A DNA stretch of 50,784 nucleotides, from NCBI RefSeq assembly GCF_001949145.1, contig NW_019091429.1, positions 594,711 to 645,494 on the forward strand. Direction: 5' to 3'. Under the pieces are notes generated by a model. It saw only the letters and a list, made by a program, of their open reading frames with translations. It ran no database searches and was not told the origin of the DNA. The position numbers were made by a program, and so were the translations under genes. Below, in pieces: positions 47,741-50,784 of the stretch (position 1 is the stretch's first letter; each line of letters opens with the position of its first letter). Origin of the DNA: Acanthaster planci (taxonomy: Eukaryota; Echinodermata; Asteroidea; Valvatida; Acanthasteridae).

Positions 47741-50242
47741 GTCTAAATAATTTGTCCCTGACTTGTGCAACTATAGCCAATGCTCTTCCTCAGGTCTTGA
47801 CAGTATTCCTCATGAAAGTATTCTGTTGCTTTCCTTATATGCTGGCTTAAGTAGAGGTACACCACACGGTAAGTAGGGAAGGGAGACCCTCAAACAACTA
47901 TGATGCATATAAGCTGTATACCCAAGGCTATTGAACCTACTGCACTCCTCCTGAATATCCGAGAGGATTCCCGAGATACCCACGACACAAAAGAAGACAA
48001 AAATGAGGGAGGGGTCCCTCCATGCTTCAAATCGTGCATCATAATGGGAGTGAAAGTAATGCCTCTGGAAACCCAGGCCCTTTTGTACAATTATAATCAG
48101 CCGGGACACAATACAGTGATACGAGGCCATTTCAGAATATTCTAAGCTTTTCATGCAGCAAGTCATTTTGGTGTATGTAAACTTTTGACCCACTGTTTTT
48201 GTCACATTATGAGGAAAATGCTTAAAGTCATTTAATGTGAAAAGGTTTCAGAAAGCTTTGATATAAATAACAGAATGGTTAAACTATAACAGGAATCCAA
48301 AGACTGATCATTATTATCGAAAAAAGAGGTAAAAATGAAACGAACGGCCTTCCTAAAACGTCTTAGCGCGTTTCTGTGTCAAAAGAACAACATGATCAAG
48401 TGGCACTTCGCTTCATGTTAAGTCAATCGTTACACGTGCGCCGCAGCAACATGAGCACATAGTTGCCGTCCTCTGCGTGAGAAAACAATACGTAACATAA
48501 CAGAGCAGCTTTGACTTGAGATGTTAGAGAATGCGGTCATTTTAAAACGTAGAGGGTATTTACTTCTTCGCATTTCTTCGCAGACATCGATGAAGGAACA
48601 TCTCAAAATAGTAACGAACGATATTCACTATTCAGGGGATTCTCTTACACAGTATACACGTGCAGCAATACCTGCTGTCAAATCCCCCTTCCCAAATGAA
48701 TAAAACTGTTGGGCTAGCGTACGACTCCAATTCCATCTATCTATTCATGTGACAAAAATAAAAAATGTCCCCCCTCCCTACACGTCATGGTTCCATCGAA
48801 GTAGTTATGCACTTTAAGTGGTAATTTTGTTTCCTTTATTGAAAAAAAAAAGCAATTCCACCAATTATCGTGGCGGTAAGCCTACCTCATAAGCGGGGCC
48901 ATCTACCTAGGCAGGTGTTAACTCTCCCGGGGCATTTTTAGCTCCTGGTTTTTCGAATACTTACTTAGTTGTAAGTCAACAAGAATAATCAACATGTGCA
49001 GTGACTCTTAAATCGGCTGTTGAATCATTATACTTCACGTTAACCCCAACATATTAATTCTTTTGTGTGGTCATCAAGAAAGATCTGGACCTAACAAATG
49101 CGGCTGCGATACGTCTCAAATTCTTGTCAGAAAAACCTTCCTCGCGTAGGTAGCCAATATCAAGCGCTTGGGATATTGCAATCGACAGTACCCATGAAGA
49201 CTTCGGGATGAATGTGAGGGATTTCTACGAAGCCACAATATTGCATGCATTGTAACTAAAGGCTCTTCGCATAATGCCTGTCATCAATTTGCAAAACGTT
49301 TACAATCGCCCACTGTTGGTGACATAAAATGCATATTTTCCCCATTTCCCTTCTCATAATTATGCGCGTGAATCCCTCCCCATTACACCACTCTGGGATT
49401 TTGATAGCCGCGTGAGATTTCTGCGAGTTATTCTTTTGTTCAGACAGATAAAAGGCAAAACTATTATGATATAAAGAAAAGTGGGTCTGTTGTTTGTCTT
49501 TTTACTTAAATTGTTCGGCTTAATCTAATTAATTACCGAATATTTATTTTTACTGGTCGCCTTGATCTCGAATGCTTGGTTACCTACTTGTGAGTAGGTA
49601 GAAATCAATCCTTCTATAATTCGCACTTACGTTTGTTGAATTGCACATTTACCTTGAAACGGAGGTGAACATTATTCGCATGAATGTAAAGCTGGTTGCA
49701 GTATATTCGATCCTGTTTAAGTTCAGGATGACAATGCAGGCTACAAAACCTCTTTGGACAAACTTTCCAAGACTCGGAAGGGTTGTAATTGCTTTGGGAA
49801 GATGAGCAATATCTTAGAAAACGAACAAAACAGGGCATCTGTCAGTTAAATCTGACAATAGTGAACTCCTTTTGATTGACAAGTCTTCTTCCCCGACTTG
49901 GTTAGATGCCTGACGCCACCTTGGCGAAGGAGCATCAATAACTCCGCCCATCTCGTTTAGACTGAAGGATTATGCAACACAATAGGAGGTCACACAAACA
50001 CTGGTTATTCAGTCATCAAAAACCACCAGACCGGAGTCGTTCATGTTGTACAAGAAGTGCATTTAGCTCGCAATGGATTGTGCGTACATTTGGTGGTGAA
50101 GACTGACAGTAGAAAAAGCGACAGCAACCATTTTCGGATTACACCATCCACATGACTATACTTCTGAGGTTTGCTCTCCATGTACTTAATAGACATCCAC
50201 GGTGAATGAAGACGGGGAGAAGAGGAGATTCACTTCCTCAGT
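47741..50242. other. Intergenic, no recognised gene
   Basis: AT-rich. Open frames on both strands (for example 47810-48205, minus) overlap each other and lack domains. No tRNA, repeat array or conserved exon was seen. Confidence 0.5.
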
Positions 50243-50384
50243 GTTCCTGAGTCGATCTGAGGATCTGTCCCAAGCAGGGACAGAGCTAGGTGTAGGACTA
50301 TATATGCCTCAAATTGTGCGTCAGATGGCGACCTTGCCACATCCTGCAGATATCATCATTAAAGAAGAGGCACTGGACTCCGCG
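50243..50384 (+). CDS. Weak candidate exon near right edge
   Basis: Open from TTCACTTCCTCAG (possible acceptor) to TCCGCG|GTAAGA (good donor). It reads RSEDLSQAGTELGVGLYMPQ, then IVRQMATLPHPADI and IIKEEALDSA. It has exon-like size and composition but no recognised family, and no partner exon was found in the window. It could be part of a gene extending to the right. Confidence 0.25.
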
Positions 50385-50784
50385 GTAAGATTCATCAATA
50401 CTATCGACATCTAAATACAAAAACTTGGATGAAGTTGAATTTTCGATAAACTAAACATCTTCATTCCGTTCACGGTTTTCTAACAGCCTGGAATTATTGG
50501 GCCTACACGTACGTTTTGAATTTAGCCGGGCACCTTCCACTTGTGTACAAAATAACCTTAATACTTCAGGTATTTTAAAGCGTTCTGACTCAAACTGGTA
50601 TCCTAACGCCTTACACATCAAATAAAGTATTACAGAATGAGCAATTATAAAACAGTGGGCTATGATGAGGCTAAAGGAGTGTGGAAAAGATGAGTTAAAC
50701 GGAACTGCAGTCTTCACTCTCGTTCACGATCAAGGTTCTTATAATTCACTAGGAGACGAATCATCTGTAGGCCTATACTATTTA

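Overview
This is eukaryotic, metazoan genomic DNA. Coding sequence is split into short exons with GT-AG introns of consistent phase, the background is AT-rich, and there are many CATGTACATG-type microsatellites and small inverted-repeat DNA transposons. The gene content and the repeat mix (hAT-like, Tc1-like, a LINE with an APE-type endonuclease, a possible DIRS remnant) suggest a marine invertebrate such as a cnidarian, hemichordate or mollusc. I cannot name the species. There is no operon, CRISPR array, bacterial signal or viral genome.

Two protein-coding genes can be reconstructed; they are transcribed divergently. (1) On the minus strand, the 5' part of a PRRC2 (BAT2/nocte-type proline-rich coiled-coil) gene has coding exons at 9451-9340, 8905-8734, 5534-5395 and 3080-2925 and then leaves the left edge. 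Their phases join perfectly and give the first 193 residues of the conserved BAT2 N-terminal domain. A probable untranslated first exon lies at about 14342-14192. (2) On the plus strand, a complete SLC22-type major facilitator transporter has ten coding exons between 22390 and 41270. They join to a 607-residue, 12-TM protein with the large glycosylated, cysteine-rich first loop and the GRK, PESxRW and GRR signatures. Its TM11 carries Arg in the ARxxG position, as in anion and carnitine (OAT/OCTN) carriers, and not the Asp of classical cation carriers.

Layout: 1-9451 is PRRC2 exons and introns, with a hAT-like element and an inverted pair of dispersed repeats. 9452-14191 is the presumed 5'UTR intron, with a second element bounded by CAGGGG ends. 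14343-22389 is the intergenic region, holding CG-rich degenerate repeat arrays and several fold-back elements. 22390-41270 is the SLC22 gene; its introns contain a LINE endonuclease remnant, long fold-back elements, a 22-bp tandem repeat and a nested transposon-in-repeat insertion. 41271-50784 has no convincing complete gene; it holds fold-back elements, a possible DIRS-type RNase H remnant, a Tc1/mariner transposase remnant on the minus strand and one weak candidate exon near the right end.

The two genes have no evident functional link: PRRC2 proteins are cytoplasmic RNA-associated (stress-granule/translation) factors, and SLC22 proteins are plasma-membrane carriers. The window is otherwise notable for the density and variety of short non-autonomous transposons.
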